From Rhodococcus tukisamuensis NBRC 100609 (GTDB taxonomy: Bacteria; Actinomycetota; Actinomycetes; Mycobacteriales; Mycobacteriaceae): a DNA stretch of 64,000 nucleotides. Below are positions 55,355 to 64,000 of the stretch, piece by piece. Position 1 is the stretch's first letter. Each line of letters starts with the position of its first letter. The stretch is taken from positions 248,001 to 312,000 of the forward strand of contig NZ_BCXG01000004.1 in NCBI RefSeq assembly GCF_001894985.1. The letters are read 5' to 3'. Both the position numbers and the translations under genes were made by a program. The notes beneath the pieces were generated by a model. It did not search any database, was not told the DNA's origin, and worked only from the letters and a program-made list of their open reading frames with translations.

Positions 55355-55654
55355 TTACTTGGAGATGACAGCCAGCACGTCGCGTGCCGACAGGATCAGG
55401 TACTCCTGACCGGCGTACTTGATCTCGGTTCCGCCGTACTTGCTGTAGATGACGGTGTCGCCTTCCTTGACATCGACCGGGATGCGGTTGCCCTTGTCGG
55501 TCACGCGGCCTTCGCCAACGGCGACGACGGTGCCCTCCTGGGGCTTCTCCTTGGCCGTGTCGGGGATGACCAGGCCTGAGGCAGTCGTCGTCTCGGCCTC
55601 GTTGGCCTGGACGAGGATCTTGTCCTCGAGCGGCTTGATGTTCACGCTCGCCAC
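55355..55654 (-). CDS. groES: Co-chaperonin GroES
   Basis: A 99-residue co-chaperonin. [40 protein letters not shown] and [20 protein letters not shown] are the family pattern; the mobile loop is around residues 17-33. It caps the GroEL ring. A GTG start at 55654 follows GGAGGG. The CIRCE element lies 131 bases upstream. It is transcribed ahead of groEL1. Confidence 0.97.
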   Translation of the reverse strand: MASVNIKPLEDKILVQANEAETTTASGLVIPDTAKEKPQEGTVVAVGEGRVTDKGNRIPVDVKEGDTVIYSKYGGTEIKYAGQEYLILSARDVLAVISK

Positions 55655-55784
55655 GATGAGCCCTCCACTTTCAGGGGTACTTGCGCCCGGGGCTGTTCCC
55701 CGGGCGTGTCGGTTTTGTTCTTCACGCAAGCGGCCCCTCACCGAGCCCCGTCGTCGCGGGTGCCGAGGCTGGGTCAGCGCCAAC

Positions 55785-55809
55785 TAGCACTCTATACATG
55801 CGAGTGCCA
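55785..55809. promoter_or_regulatory. CIRCE element (HrcA operator)
   Basis: TAGCACTC-N9-GAGTGCCA matches the CIRCE consensus TTAGCACTC-N9-GAGTGCTAA except near the ends. It lies between groES and the divergent phosphoesterase and indicates HrcA-type heat-shock control. Confidence 0.9.
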
Positions 55810-55909
55810 GCGCTCAAGGGCAGGCGGCGCCACCGGACCGCCCGCGCCACGATCAGCCAGTCACCCATAGAGACCGTGGGTGACGAGAAGGTGACCTAGA
55901 GTCGTCGCC

Positions 55910-57637
55910 GTGGCAAACATCAGCAGACGTGGATTTCTCGGGCTCGCCGGACTGGGCGCCGCAGGCGCCGTCGGCCTCGGAACGTTCGGCCGGGCGCCGT
56001 GGGGAACCTGGTACGCGGCCGCCGACGCGCTCCCCGAGTACCTGGCAGGCACGACCCTCGAGGCCGTGGCCACCCCGCTCGGCGGATCCGGCTACCGCGC
56101 CCTGACCGCGGGTCCGGGCTGGCCGATGATCGTGCGCGGCGAACTCGCGGGCGCACAGTCCGGGCGCGAGGAGCGCCGCCGGGTGCTGGCCTCCTTCGTC
56201 CAGCTGACCGACCTGCACGTGGTCGACGCCCAGTCGCCGATGCGGTTCGAGTACGTGCACCCGTTCACCGGGTCGGCGTTCCGCCCGCACGAGACGCTCA
56301 CCACCCAGGGACTGGTGTCCCTGGTGTCCCGGATCAACTCCCTGCGGGGCGGCCCGCACACCGGGCGCCCGTTCGACGCGGTCGTGACCACCGGCGACAA
56401 CACCGACAACAAGGAGCACGCCGAACTCGGCTGGCTGCTCACCGCGCTCAACGGCGGCACCTTCATCCCCAACACCGGTGCCGCGGACCGTTACGAGGGC
56501 GTGCAGAACTCCGGCGCGGACCTGTACTGGAACCCCGAGTCGCCGATCCAGGACATGTACAAGAAGGCCGGATTCCCGGAGATGCCCGGACTGCTCGGCG
56601 CGGCCCTGCGGCCGGTCACCAGCCCGGGCCTGCGCACCCCCTGGTACAGCGTGTTCGGCAACCACGACGACGCGATCTCCGGCACCCTCCCCAACGGGAT
56701 CCCGCTGCTCGAGAACATGTACACGGGATCGCTCAAGATCGAGGCACCGAACTCGGAGCAGGCTCGTGCCATCGGCAGTGCCGCCAGTTCCGATCCGTCG
56801 GCCATCCCGGCCCTGCTCAGTGCGCTCACCACCCCGCCCCGCGTGGTCACCCCGGACGCCAGCCGCGCACCGTTCACGCCCCGGCAGTTCATCGCGGCCC
56901 ACCTCGATCCGGCCAACACCGGCCCCGGCCCGGTCGGCCACGGCTTCGCCCCCGACGCCGGCGAGTCCGGCATCGGCTACTACTCCTTCGAGATCGCGCC
57001 CGGCGTCGTCGGCATCAGCATGGACTCCACCAGCCGCGCGGGAGGCGTCGACGGCGCGCTCGGCGAGGCCCAGTTCCGCTGGATCGAGCAGACCCTGCAG
57101 GCGGGGAGCAGCCGCTACTTCGACGACGGCGGCCGGCCGGTCACCCAGTCCCGCACGGACACCTACTTCCTGCTCTTCAGCCACCACACCAGCGACACCA
57201 TGGCCGAGCTCACGCCCGACCCGGAGAACCCGGGCGAGCGCCGGTACACGGGCGCCCAGCTGGTCCAGCTGCTCAACCGGTTCCCGAACGTGCTGGCCTG
57301 GGTCAACGGCCACACCCACGAGAACCGGATCGCCCCCCGCCCCGGACCGACCCCGGCGCAGGGCTTCTGGGAGATCAACACCGCCTCGCACATCGACTTC
57401 CCGCAGCACGCCCGGATCATCGAGGTGGTCGACAACGCCGACGGGACGGTCTCGCTGCTCACCACGCTGATCGAGTCGGACGCCCCGTACTCGGTCCCGC
57501 ACGGCGACTTCTCGGCAACCGGGCTGGCGTCGCTCTACCGCGAGCTGTCCTTCAACGACATCCACATGGAGCCGGAGGAGATGGGCGCCTCGGGCGACCA
57601 CAACACCGAACTGGTGCTGCCGTCACCGCGCGCCTGA
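55910..57637 (+). CDS. Tat-exported metallophosphoesterase (TIGR03767 family)
   Basis: A 575-residue calcineurin-fold phosphoesterase with a Tat-like signal (ISRRGFLGLAGLGAAGAVGL). Metal-binding motifs are LTDLHVVDAQSP, VVTTGDNTDNKE, YSVFGNHDDAISG, LLFSHHTSDTM and WVNGHTHENRIAP. This long subgroup is known in actinobacteria and its substrate is not known. The GTG at 55910 is the start. It is divergent from groES across the CIRCE element, but no reason for heat-shock control is evident. The NsrR-type gene follows 64 bases later. Confidence 0.88.
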   Translation: MANISRRGFLGLAGLGAAGAVGLGTFGRAPWGTWYAAADALPEYLAGTTLEAVATPLGGSGYRALTAGPGWPMIVRGELAGAQSGREERRRVLASFVQLTDLHVVDAQSPMRFEYVHPFTGSAFRPHETLTTQGLVSLVSRINSLRGGPHTGRPFDAVVTTGDNTDNKEHAELGWLLTALNGGTFIPNTGAADRYEGVQNSGADLYWNPESPIQDMYKKAGFPEMPGLLGAALRPVTSPGLRTPWYSVFGNHDDAISGTLPNGIPLLENMYTGSLKIEAPNSEQARAIGSAASSDPSAIPALLSALTTPPRVVTPDASRAPFTPRQFIAAHLDPANTGPGPVGHGFAPDAGESGIGYYSFEIAPGVVGISMDSTSRAGGVDGALGEAQFRWIEQTLQAGSSRYFDDGGRPVTQSRTDTYFLLFSHHTSDTMAELTPDPENPGERRYTGAQLVQLLNRFPNVLAWVNGHTHENRIAPRPGPTPAQGFWEINTASHIDFPQHARIIEVVDNADGTVSLLTTLIESDAPYSVPHGDFSATGLASLYRELSFNDIHMEPEEMGASGDHNTELVLPSPRA

Positions 57638-57701
57638 CCAGTACAGACGCCGAAATGCCCGCCGATTGCGCGGGTATTTCGCGTTCGGTACGGTCGGTGC
57701 C

Positions 57702-58160
57702 GTGCAGCTGACGCGATTCACCGATCTCGGGCTGCGAGTCGTGATGCGGCTCGCCGTCGCCCCCGGCGGCGGCGGGCTGACCACCAGCCAGGTGGCGGAC
57801 GAACTGTCCATCCCCTACACCCACACCGCGAAGGTGGTCGCGCGGCTGAGCGAACTCGGCATGGTCGAGGCCCGCCGCGGTCGCGGCGGCGGACTGTCCA
57901 TCACCGACGCCGCCCGTCGCACCTCGGTCGGCTGGCTGACCCGGGCGCTCGAGGGCGACGGCGAGGTCGTCACCTGCGAGGGCGACACCCCCTGCCCACT
58001 GCGGAACGCGTGCCGCCTGCGTACCGCGCTGCGGCGCGCCCAGGACGCGTTCTACGACTCGCTCGACGGCATCACCGTCGCGGAGCTGACGTCGCCGCCG
58101 ACATCGCAGACCCTGCTCACCCTCTCCCCGACCGTGGTGGCGGGGCCGGTGGCAACCTAG
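57702..58160 (+). CDS. nsrR: Rrf2-family regulator with NsrR-type cysteines
   Basis: A 152-residue Rrf2 regulator. The winged helix has TRFTDLGLRVVMRLAV and LTTSQVADELSIPYTHTAKV. Cys92, Cys98 and Cys104 have the C-x5-C-x5-C pattern (TCEGDTPCPLRNAC) that binds the [Fe-S] cluster of NsrR, a nitric oxide sensor. The start is the GTG at 57702. NsrR usually represses flavohaemoglobin and other NO-detoxifying genes; none is next to it here. It is convergent with the channel gene. Confidence 0.85.
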   Translation: MQLTRFTDLGLRVVMRLAVAPGGGGLTTSQVADELSIPYTHTAKVVARLSELGMVEARRGRGGGLSITDAARRTSVGWLTRALEGDGEVVTCEGDTPCPLRNACRLRTALRRAQDAFYDSLDGITVAELTSPPTSQTLLTLSPTVVAGPVAT

Positions 58161-58183
58161 CCACCCGCCCGACGACGGCGGCG

Positions 58184-58729
58184 TCAGTCGCTCGCCTGCT
58201 GCCGGCGGGCCTGGCCGCGGCGGACCGCGGCGGTGATGATGCGGACACCGACCGCGATCAGGATCAGATTTCCCACGATCTGCACCGACACGACGGCCCG
58301 GGCGACCTCACTCTCGGCGGCGATGTCCCCGAAGCCCACGGTCGAGAAGCACACCAGCGTGAAGTACAGAGAGTCGATCCTCGACAACGGTTCGTTGAAG
58401 TCGCCGGGCGCGTCCACCGACATCAGGTAGTACAGCGTGGCGAAGGACAGCAGGTACGCGGGCAGGGTCAGCGCGAGGGCCTCGACCCCCTGCAGCGCGG
58501 GATACTGCGCCCGCACGATCTTCCGGATCTGCCAGACGCACAGCACCGTCACCGCCGTCAGGCCGAACACCAGTCCGGCGAAGGCCGACGCCGACTGCAG
58601 GTCGGTCATCGGCACCGCGAAGTACGCCACCAACAGCAACACCGCGGTGCCCGCCGGACGCACCACCGCCCGGCGGATCAGCCTGCGGCGCTCCGCCTTC
58701 GGCAGGGCCTCGAAGCGCTCAGTTTGCAT
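58184..58729 (-). CDS. Two-pore-helix potassium channel family protein
   Basis: A 181-residue ion-channel protein with four hydrophobic segments ([44 protein letters not shown] and [19 protein letters not shown]). The selectivity filter is TVGFGD at residues 130-135, preceded by the pore helix [10 protein letters not shown], as in K+ channels of the two-membrane-pass type. No cytoplasmic RCK domain is present. It is the last gene of the alr-tsaD operon; its ATG overlaps the tsaD end by 11 bases. A functional link to tRNA modification is not evident, so the overlap probably reflects co-expression only. Confidence 0.85.
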   Translation of the reverse strand: MQTERFEALPKAERRRLIRRAVVRPAGTAVLLLVAYFAVPMTDLQSASAFAGLVFGLTAVTVLCVWQIRKIVRAQYPALQGVEALALTLPAYLLSFATLYYLMSVDAPGDFNEPLSRIDSLYFTLVCFSTVGFGDIAAESEVARAVVSVQIVGNLILIAVGVRIITAAVRRGQARRQQASD

Positions 58730-59771
58730 CGCCCCGGTCCCGCGACTGGCTCACCGTCACGGACAGTCCGGGGTCGGTGGCGACGTTCAACGGGGACGGA
58801 CTTGCGCCCCCGGCAATCACGTGGGCACCCAGTGCGGCAATCATCACCCCATTGTCGGTGCACAGCCGCGGCTTCGGGATGCGAAGCGTCAAACCGGCCG
58901 CCGCGCAGCGCTCCTCCGCCATCGAGCGGATCCGCGAGTTGGCCGTCGCACCGCCGCCGAGGACCAGGGTGTCCACCCCGATGTCGGTGGCCGCGCGGAC
59001 CGCCTTCATGGTGAGCACGTCGGCCACCGCCTCCTGGAAGCTCGCGGCGATGTCGGGGATCGACAGCGGTTCGCCGGCCCGCTCGCGGGACTCGACGTAC
59101 CGCGCGACCGCCGTCTTGAGACCCGAGAACGAGAAATCGTTGCGGGCGTCGCGCGGGCCGGTCATCCCGCGGGGAAAGGCGATCGCCTTCGGGTCCCCCG
59201 CCTGTGCCGCCGCGTCCAGGGCCGGACCGCCCGGGAACCCGAGGCCGAGCAGGCGCGCCACCTTGTCGAAGGCCTCCCCCGCCGCGTCGTCGACCGTGGT
59301 GCCGAGTTCGGTGATCGGCTTGGCCAGGTCCTCCACGTGCAGCAGGTGGGTGTGCCCACCGGAGACGAGCAGCGCCACGCACGGCGGCATCGGCCCGTGT
59401 TCGAGGGTGTCCACGGCGACGTGGCCGCCGAGGTGGTTGAGCGCGTAGAAGGGCACGTCCCACGCCGCCGCGTACGCCTTCGCCGCGGCCGCACCGACGA
59501 GCAGCGCGCCCGCGAGCCCGGGGCCGATGGTGACGGCCAGGGCGTCGGGCTTGGCGATGCCGGCCTGCGCCAGGGCACGACGCATGGTCGGCACGATCGC
59601 CTCGAGGTGCGCGCGCGAGGCCACCTCGGGCACCACGCCGCCGTACCGCGCGTGCTGGTCGACGCTGGAGGCCACCTCGTCCGCGAGCAGCTCGCAGGTG
59701 CCGTCCGGGCGCCAGCGGACGATGCCGACTCCCGTTTCGTCGCAGGAACTCTCGATGCCCATCACGATCAT
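58719..59771 (-). CDS. tsaD: tRNA N6-threonylcarbamoyladenosine transferase TsaD
   Basis: A 350-residue ASKHA-fold enzyme that transfers the threonylcarbamoyl group to A37 of ANN-decoding tRNAs, together with TsaB and TsaE. It begins with [16 protein letters not shown], metal ligands are in [16 protein letters not shown] motifs are in [20 protein letters not shown] and [18 protein letters not shown], and [13 protein letters not shown] closes the domain. Its ATG overlaps the rimI stop (ATGA). The K+ channel gene overlaps its end. tsaB, tsaE and rimI are its operon partners, a classic actinobacterial arrangement. Confidence 0.97.
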   Translation of the reverse strand: MIVMGIESSCDETGVGIVRWRPDGTCELLADEVASSVDQHARYGGVVPEVASRAHLEAIVPTMRRALAQAGIAKPDALAVTIGPGLAGALLVGAAAAKAYAAAWDVPFYALNHLGGHVAVDTLEHGPMPPCVALLVSGGHTHLLHVEDLAKPITELGTTVDDAAGEAFDKVARLLGLGFPGGPALDAAAQAGDPKAIAFPRGMTGPRDARNDFSFSGLKTAVARYVESRERAGEPLSIPDIAASFQEAVADVLTMKAVRAATDIGVDTLVLGGGATANSRIRSMAEERCAAAGLTLRIPKPRLCTDNGVMIAALGAHVIAGGASPSPLNVATDPGLSVTVSQSRDRGDAN

Positions 59772-60313
59772 GCTCGTTCGCCCTCCGGCTGTCCGTCCAC
59801 GGTGACATCCCCCGTCGCTTCGCTCGCCACAGTGACATCCCCCGTCGCTTCGCTCGCCCCGGCCCGACGCATGGTGTACGCGTCGGCGCCGCTGGGCTGG
59901 TAGTAGTTTCGGCGGATCCCGACGCTCTCGAAGCCCTCGCGCCGGTACAGCCCGATCGCGGGTTCGTTGTCGGTACGCACCTCGAGGAACACCGGTCCGC
60001 CGTGCGCGTCGGCCTCCCGCAGCAACGCCGCGAGCAGCAGCGAGCCGATCCCGTGGCCCTGGCGGGCGGGGTCGACGCCGATGGTGTGCACCTCGGCCTC
60101 CGGGTCGGACGCGGTACCCAGCAGCGCGATTCCGGCGTACCCGAGTGTCGTGCCCGCGTCGTCGCGCGCCACGAAGTAGCGGTTGTGGGGCTGGGCCAGT
60201 TCGGCGCGAAACGCGTCGGCGCTCCACGGTCCGTCGCCGGGGAAGAGCGCCTCCTCCAGTTCGGCGCACCGCGCGGCGTCGGCCACCGTCATCGCGACAA
60301 TACGCGCGCTCAT
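59768..60313 (-). CDS. rimI: Ribosomal-protein alanine N-acetyltransferase RimI
   Basis: A 181-residue GNAT acetyltransferase. The acetyl-CoA motif is [20 protein letters not shown], followed by [20 protein letters not shown] and [19 protein letters not shown]. RimI-type enzymes acetylate the N-terminus of ribosomal protein S18 and possibly others. The last 25 residues are an unusual tail: two tandem copies of a SEATGDVTV unit encoded by the 30-bp repeat, which is not part of the GNAT fold. Its ATG overlaps the tsaB stop (ATGA), and its stop overlaps the tsaD start the same way. Confidence 0.95.
   Translation of the reverse strand: MSARIVAMTVADAARCAELEEALFPGDGPWSADAFRAELAQPHNRYFVARDDAGTTLGYAGIALLGTASDPEAEVHTIGVDPARQGHGIGSLLLAALLREADAHGGPVFLEVRTDNEPAIGLYRREGFESVGIRRNYYQPSGADAYTMRRAGASEATGDVTVASEATGDVTVDGQPEGERA
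59802..59858. repeat. Dispersed repeat, two tandem copies at the 3' end of rimI
   Basis: Two 27-base identical blocks (59802-59828 and 59832-59858) with a 30-base period. In frame on the minus strand they read (V/A)[10 protein letters not shown] related 26-base copy lies in the copB-type gene at 31660-31685. Confidence 0.8.
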
Positions 60314-60954
60314 TTCTTGCGATCCGCCATCTCAACCGCGTCGGGACGACGAAGGTAAAGCGGCACAAGAGGTTCCGGCTCTGCATCGGAGTTCAACGCG
60401 GCCGCGGCGACGCGAACGAGGGCGGCAGGCGACGGCGTCTCCACCGGCTCGACGGGCAGGTCGAACAGGTCCACGTGCCGGGCGGACCCGGCCACGGCGG
60501 CCGACGGCATCGGGTCGAGGTCGGCGGGCTTGTTCACCGCAGGACCCTCCACCCGCGCGCCCGCGGAGTACCGGGCCCAGTACACCTCGCGGCGCCGGGC
60601 GTCGGTGACCACCAACAGGTCCCGGCCGAGCGCGGCTTCCGAGGCGATGGCGTCGAGGCTGCAGACCCCGTGCACGGGGATGCCCAGGGCGTCGGCGAAG
60701 GCGGCCGCCGTGGCCATCCCCACCCGCAGCCCGGTGAACGGGCCGGGCCCGGCACCGACGACCACGGCGTCCAGGTCCGCGGGGACGTGACCGGCCTCGG
60801 CCAGACACTCCAGGATGTGCGGCGTCAACACCTCCGCGTGGGCACGGGCGTTGACCGTGATTCGGGTGGCCAGCGCGTGCGGGGTGTCGCCGTCGAGGCG
60901 AACCACCCCCGCGGTCACGGCCGGAGTGGAGGTATCGACGGCGAGTACGAGCAC
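60310..60954 (-). CDS. tsaB: tRNA threonylcarbamoyladenosine biosynthesis protein TsaB
   Basis: A 214-residue inactive ASKHA-fold partner of TsaD. It starts with [16 protein letters not shown] and has [20 protein letters not shown] and [20 protein letters not shown]. It lacks the metal-binding histidines of TsaD. The GTG at 60954 is used. The stop overlaps the start of rimI by 4 bases. It forms the t6A-synthesis complex with TsaD and TsaE. Confidence 0.93.
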   Translation of the reverse strand: MLVLAVDTSTPAVTAGVVRLDGDTPHALATRITVNARAHAEVLTPHILECLAEAGHVPADLDAVVVGAGPGPFTGLRVGMATAAAFADALGIPVHGVCSLDAIASEAALGRDLLVVTDARRREVYWARYSAGARVEGPAVNKPADLDPMPSAAVAGSARHVDLFDLPVEPVETPSPAALVRVAAAALNSDAEPEPLVPLYLRRPDAVEMADRKK

Positions 60955-61006
60955 GATTACCGAGGATACCCGCACGTCAGAACAGGTCTCGACGCTGCCC
61001 GCCGAG

Positions 61007-61501
61007 CTAGGACACCCAGCCCCACTCCGCGGTGCGCACATCGGACTCCGGTTCACGCCGCAGACGGACCAGCAGGTGCCGGTCAGCGAGGTGCTCGACC
61101 ACGCCCTCGCCCCACTCCACCACCACGACCGCACCGGCCAGGTCGGTGTCGAGGTCCAGCGCGTCGAGTTCGTCGAAGGTCTGGGCGCCGCCACCGGAGC
61201 CCGCCTCGCCGGCGAGACCGAGCCGGTAGGCGTCCACGTGCACCATGGCCACCGGCTCGCCGCCGCCGGGGCGCTCACCCGCCCGGTGCTCGCGGGCGAT
61301 GATGAACGTCGGCGAGCTCACCCGACCCTGCACCCCGAGCCCGGCCGCGATGCCGCGCGCCAACGCCGTCTTGCCCGCGCCGAGTGGACCGTCGAGCACC
61401 ACCAGGTCCCCGGCGGCGAGCTCGACCGCCAGCCGACGGCCGAAGGCCTCGGTGTCCTCGGTGGTGGGCAGCGCAATGCTGGTCTGCGTCCGGTCAGCCA
61501 C
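61007..61501 (-). CDS. tsaE: tRNA threonylcarbamoyladenosine biosynthesis ATPase TsaE
   Basis: A 164-residue P-loop ATPase. Walker A is LDGPLGAGKTALARGIAAGL, and SSPTFIIAREHR and VHVDAYRLG are the following motifs of the family; VVVVEWGEGV contains the Walker B-like strand. TsaE activates the TsaBD complex for t6A formation. The GTG at 61501 overlaps the hydrolase stop by 8 bases. tsaB follows 52 bases later. Confidence 0.95.
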   Translation of the reverse strand: MADRTQTSIALPTTEDTEAFGRRLAVELAAGDLVVLDGPLGAGKTALARGIAAGLGVQGRVSSPTFIIAREHRAGERPGGGEPVAMVHVDAYRLGLAGEAGSGGGAQTFDELDALDLDTDLAGAVVVVEWGEGVVEHLADRHLLVRLRREPESDVRTAEWGWVS

Positions 61502-62570
61502 CGACGACGCTCCTTTCGGTCTGGTCCTGCTGCCGCATCGCTCGCACGAACAGCCGGTCGATCGCGTCGGTGACTCGCATCGGGAACTCCAGCTGCACCA
61601 GGTGCCCGGCCGAGGCCACCCGCACCAGCTCGCAGTCCAGCAGCGCGGCGGCCATCGCCTCGGACTGGGCGAACGGGATGACCATGTCGGCGTCGCCGCA
61701 GAGCACCAATGCGGGCAGTGTCGCGACCACCGGCAGCGCCTCCGACTCGTCGTGCAGCTCGAGCGACTCGAGGAAGTTCACGATGGTGGTCACCGAGGTG
61801 TCGTTGAGCATGCCCTCCGAGAACCGCACCAGGCTCGGGCTGACGTCGGTGCCGTACGAGGCCGCGCGCATGATCGGCGAGATCACCGCGCGGGCCGCGC
61901 CCCGGCCGAACTGGACCAGTCCGGGCGACGTACGGACCGCCAACCGGAACGCGTCGATCACGGGGTTGCGCAGGTTACGGCTCAGCCCGGTCTTGTTCAG
62001 GCCGGCGGCGGCGGTGGAGATCAGCCCCACCCCGATCACCCGTTCGTCGAACAGTTCCGGCCGCTGCCGGGCCAGGGCCAGGATCGTCATTCCGCCCATC
62101 GAGTGCCCGACCAGCAGCACCGGGCCGTCGGGCGCGACCGCGCGCAACACCGCGTCGAGGTCCCGGCCGAGCTGGCCGATGGTGCAGCTCGCGACGCTCG
62201 AGGTGCCGGAACGGCCGTGCCCGCGCTGGTCGTAGAAGACCATCCGCACCGCGGCGCCCCAACGACGTTCGAGCTGACGGCGCTGGAAGTGCCAGGACTC
62301 CATGCGCAGGCAGTAGCCGTGCACGAAGACCACGGTGACCGGCGCATCGGCCGGCCCGACCTCGCGCACCGCGAGCGGGGTGCCGTCGTCGGCCGCCACG
62401 ACGCAGCCCCGGTCGGCCTCCATCATCCCGAAGTCCTCGCGGGCGTACCGGTCGCGGAAGCCCCGACGGCCCCGCGCCGGGCGACGGGCGACGCTGACGC
62501 CGGCCAGCGCACCGAGCCCCGCCGCCGTCACCGCGCCGCCGGCCAGCCCGGCCCGCTTCAACGGATTCAC
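61494..62570 (-). CDS. Alpha/beta-fold hydrolase of the alr-tsaE operon
   Basis: A 358-residue hydrolase preceded by a basic membrane-targeting N-terminus ([20 protein letters not shown]). Motifs are [35 protein letters not shown], the nucleophile in [19 protein letters not shown] and the His in [13 protein letters not shown]. An equivalent hydrolase occurs between alr and tsaE in many actinobacteria. The enzyme's substrate is unknown. The GTG overlaps the alr stop by 4 bases, so it is translationally coupled. Confidence 0.85.
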   Translation of the reverse strand: MNPLKRAGLAGGAVTAAGLGALAGVSVARRPARGRRGFRDRYAREDFGMMEADRGCVVAADDGTPLAVREVGPADAPVTVVFVHGYCLRMESWHFQRRQLERRWGAAVRMVFYDQRGHGRSGTSSVASCTIGQLGRDLDAVLRAVAPDGPVLLVGHSMGGMTILALARQRPELFDERVIGVGLISTAAAGLNKTGLSRNLRNPVIDAFRLAVRTSPGLVQFGRGAARAVISPIMRAASYGTDVSPSLVRFSEGMLNDTSVTTIVNFLESLELHDESEALPVVATLPALVLCGDADMVIPFAQSEAMAAALLDCELVRVASAGHLVQLEFPMRVTDAIDRLFVRAMRQQDQTERSVVGG

Positions 62571-63805
62571 CTGGCCGCCCCTGCACCGCCGCGATAACTG
62601 CGCACCACGCGGCCACGGACGCCGGTCACCACTTCGTAGTGAATGGTGTCGAGCGCGTCCGCCCAGTCCTGGGCGACCGGACCGCCGCCGTCACCGGGCC
62701 CGAACAGGATCGCCTCGTCGCCCTCGGCCACCCGACCGGGGTCGGCGCCGAGGTCGATGACGACCTGATCCATGCACACCCTGCCGATCTGCGGGTAGCG
62801 CCGGTCGCCGATCTGCACCTCGAAACGCCCGCTGATCGCGCGCGGGATGCCGTCGGCGTACCCGACCGGCAGCAGCGCGACCGTGGTGTCCTGGTCCGCC
62901 ACCCACGTGTGCCCGTAGGAGACTCCGGAACCGGCCGCAACCTTCTTGACCAGGGCCACCCGGGCCCGCAACGTCATCACCGGACGCAGCCCGAATTCGC
63001 CGAGATCGGGTACCGGGGACAGCCCGTACAGCGCAATGCCGGGGCGCACCATGTCGAAGGACAGGTCCGGCCGGGTCAGCACCGCCGCGGAGTTCGACAT
63101 GTGCACCCGCTCGGCGCGCAGCCCGAGCGCGGCCGCCTGCGAGACGGCGTGACGCAGCGCCTCGACCTGGGTGTCGATCACCGGGTGGTGCGGCTGGTCG
63201 GCGTGGGCGAAGTGCGAGAACACCCCGCGGAACCGGGTCGCGCCCTCGGCCTCGGCCCGGGCCAGCCCGTCGAGCAGGTCTGCGAGCTCGGTCGGCGAGA
63301 CGCCGTTGCGGTTGAGTCCCGTGTCCACCTTCATGGAGACGGCGGCGGTGGTGCCGACGGCGCGGGCCGCTGCCACCACCGCGTCCAGGTGCCGCGGCGA
63401 GGACACCGCGAGTTCGACGCCCGCGGCAATGGCGGGCGCGAAGTCGGCGTCGGGGGTGTGCAGCCAGGACAGCACCGGCGCATCGATGCCGCCGGCGCGC
63501 AATTCCAGCGCCTCGTCGAGCGTGGTGACACCGAGTTCGGCCGCACCCGCCGCCAACGCGGCCTTCGCGACCCGGACGGCGCCGTGGTTGTAGCCGTCGG
63601 CCTTGACCACCGCCATCAGCGCGGCGTCCCCGGCGTGTTCGCGCAGCACCCGCACGTTGTGTGCGAGGGCGTCGAGATCGATCAGTGCCTCCGCCTGCGG
63701 CGCGGGCTGTGCCTGCGGGTCACCCCGCTCCCCTGACTGGGTGGAGAATTCGGCACCCGCCGCGTGGACGTATGCCGCGACACTGGGCTTCGCGGGGATA
63801 ATCAT
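62567..63805 (-). CDS. alr: Alanine racemase
   Basis: A 412-residue PLP-dependent racemase that supplies D-alanine for peptidoglycan. The PLP-binding Lys is in [19 protein letters not shown], the catalytic Tyr is in [15 protein letters not shown], and [20 protein letters not shown] and [20 protein letters not shown] are family motifs. The N-terminus is extended by about 25 residues relative to the smallest racemases. The ATG at 63805 is used. It heads a tight seven-gene operon: alr, hydrolase, tsaE, tsaB, rimI, tsaD, channel. Confidence 0.97.
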   Translation of the reverse strand: MIIPAKPSVAAYVHAAGAEFSTQSGERGDPQAQPAPQAEALIDLDALAHNVRVLREHAGDAALMAVVKADGYNHGAVRVAKAALAAGAAELGVTTLDEALELRAGGIDAPVLSWLHTPDADFAPAIAAGVELAVSSPRHLDAVVAAARAVGTTAAVSMKVDTGLNRNGVSPTELADLLDGLARAEAEGATRFRGVFSHFAHADQPHHPVIDTQVEALRHAVSQAAALGLRAERVHMSNSAAVLTRPDLSFDMVRPGIALYGLSPVPDLGEFGLRPVMTLRARVALVKKVAAGSGVSYGHTWVADQDTTVALLPVGYADGIPRAISGRFEVQIGDRRYPQIGRVCMDQVVIDLGADPGRVAEGDEAILFGPGDGGGPVAQDWADALDTIHYEVVTGVRGRVVRSYRGGAGAAR

Positions 63806-63952
63806 GGTCCGTCGATCCTGCCATTTTCGACCGAATCCCCAAATAGTTTCACATCCTCATGAGGTCACGGTTTGGGCACCTGTTGGGCGCGAAGAATCCG
63901 CACAGCCGCCCTGACCTGGGACAACAGCGCTCCGGCGGAAATAGGGGCCGCA

Positions 63953-64000
63953 GTGACCGATCTCTCACCCGCCGCCAGATTCGCGGCCAGCGAATGCGCC
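63953..64000 (+). CDS. Start of a divergent gene, cut by the window edge
   Basis: A GTG at 63953 preceded by AGGGG opens a frame of 16 codons (MTDLSPAARFAASECA) that reaches the end. It is divergent from alr with 147 bases between the starts. Too short to identify. Confidence 0.4.
   Translation, partial: MTDLSPAARFAASECA

Overview
The window is high-GC DNA from a mycolic-acid-type actinobacterium (order Mycobacteriales), most likely Rhodococcus- or Nocardia-like. The strongest evidence is a core block at about 43-64 kb in the Mycobacterium tuberculosis order: guaA, choD, guaB3, guaB, a DUF5319 gene, rsdA, sigD, an Rv3415c-type gene, whiB3, groEL1, groES, then (after an insertion) tsaD, rimI, tsaB, tsaE and alr. 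The genus is an inference. No rRNA, tRNA or CRISPR was found.

Layout. 0-6.5 kb: a decayed serine recombinase beside trmL, a LysR/TDT-transporter pair, an Hsp70-like membrane protein, and a CsoR/CstR-type repressor operon with a methyltransferase and a DUF302 protein. 6.5-15.6 kb: two RND/MMPL transporters flanking dnaE2 and an alcohol dehydrogenase. 15.7-19.3 kb: an ECF sigma/anti-sigma pair divergent from a lipoprotein, a catalase-like haem protein and a cytochrome b561. 21.5-25.5 kb: a catabolic cassette (AraC regulator, beta-keto acid cleavage enzyme, MFS transporter, carboxymuconolactone decarboxylase-like protein). 25.6-30.4 kb: an accessory stretch with a frameshifted FAD oxidase remnant, a LuxR regulator and a cyclase that has lost its N-terminal part. 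31-36 kb: a CopB-type P-ATPase and the imuA'-imuB mutagenesis operon. 36-42.7 kb: a Ser/Thr kinase, a PspC-type histidine kinase with its response regulator, two more PspC proteins, an antibiotic-kinase homologue, and a Trp/Asn-rich secreted protein. 43-64 kb: the core block, ending with a tightly overlapping alr-hydrolase-tsaE-tsaB-rimI-tsaD-channel operon.

Regulation visible in the sequence. SOS boxes precede dnaE2 and imuA', so the three mutasome genes should be co-induced by DNA damage although they lie about 21 kb apart. A CIRCE element precedes groES-groEL. A recurring TACCC-N4/5-GGGTA palindrome occurs before the CsoR/CstR-like gene, twice before the first RND transporter, and before the copB-type ATPase, which suggests one metal or persulfide regulon. 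The two divergent transcription units of the ECF locus share a matching promoter-like motif. A roughly 26-30 bp dispersed sequence appears in frame inside rimI (tandemly) and inside copB.
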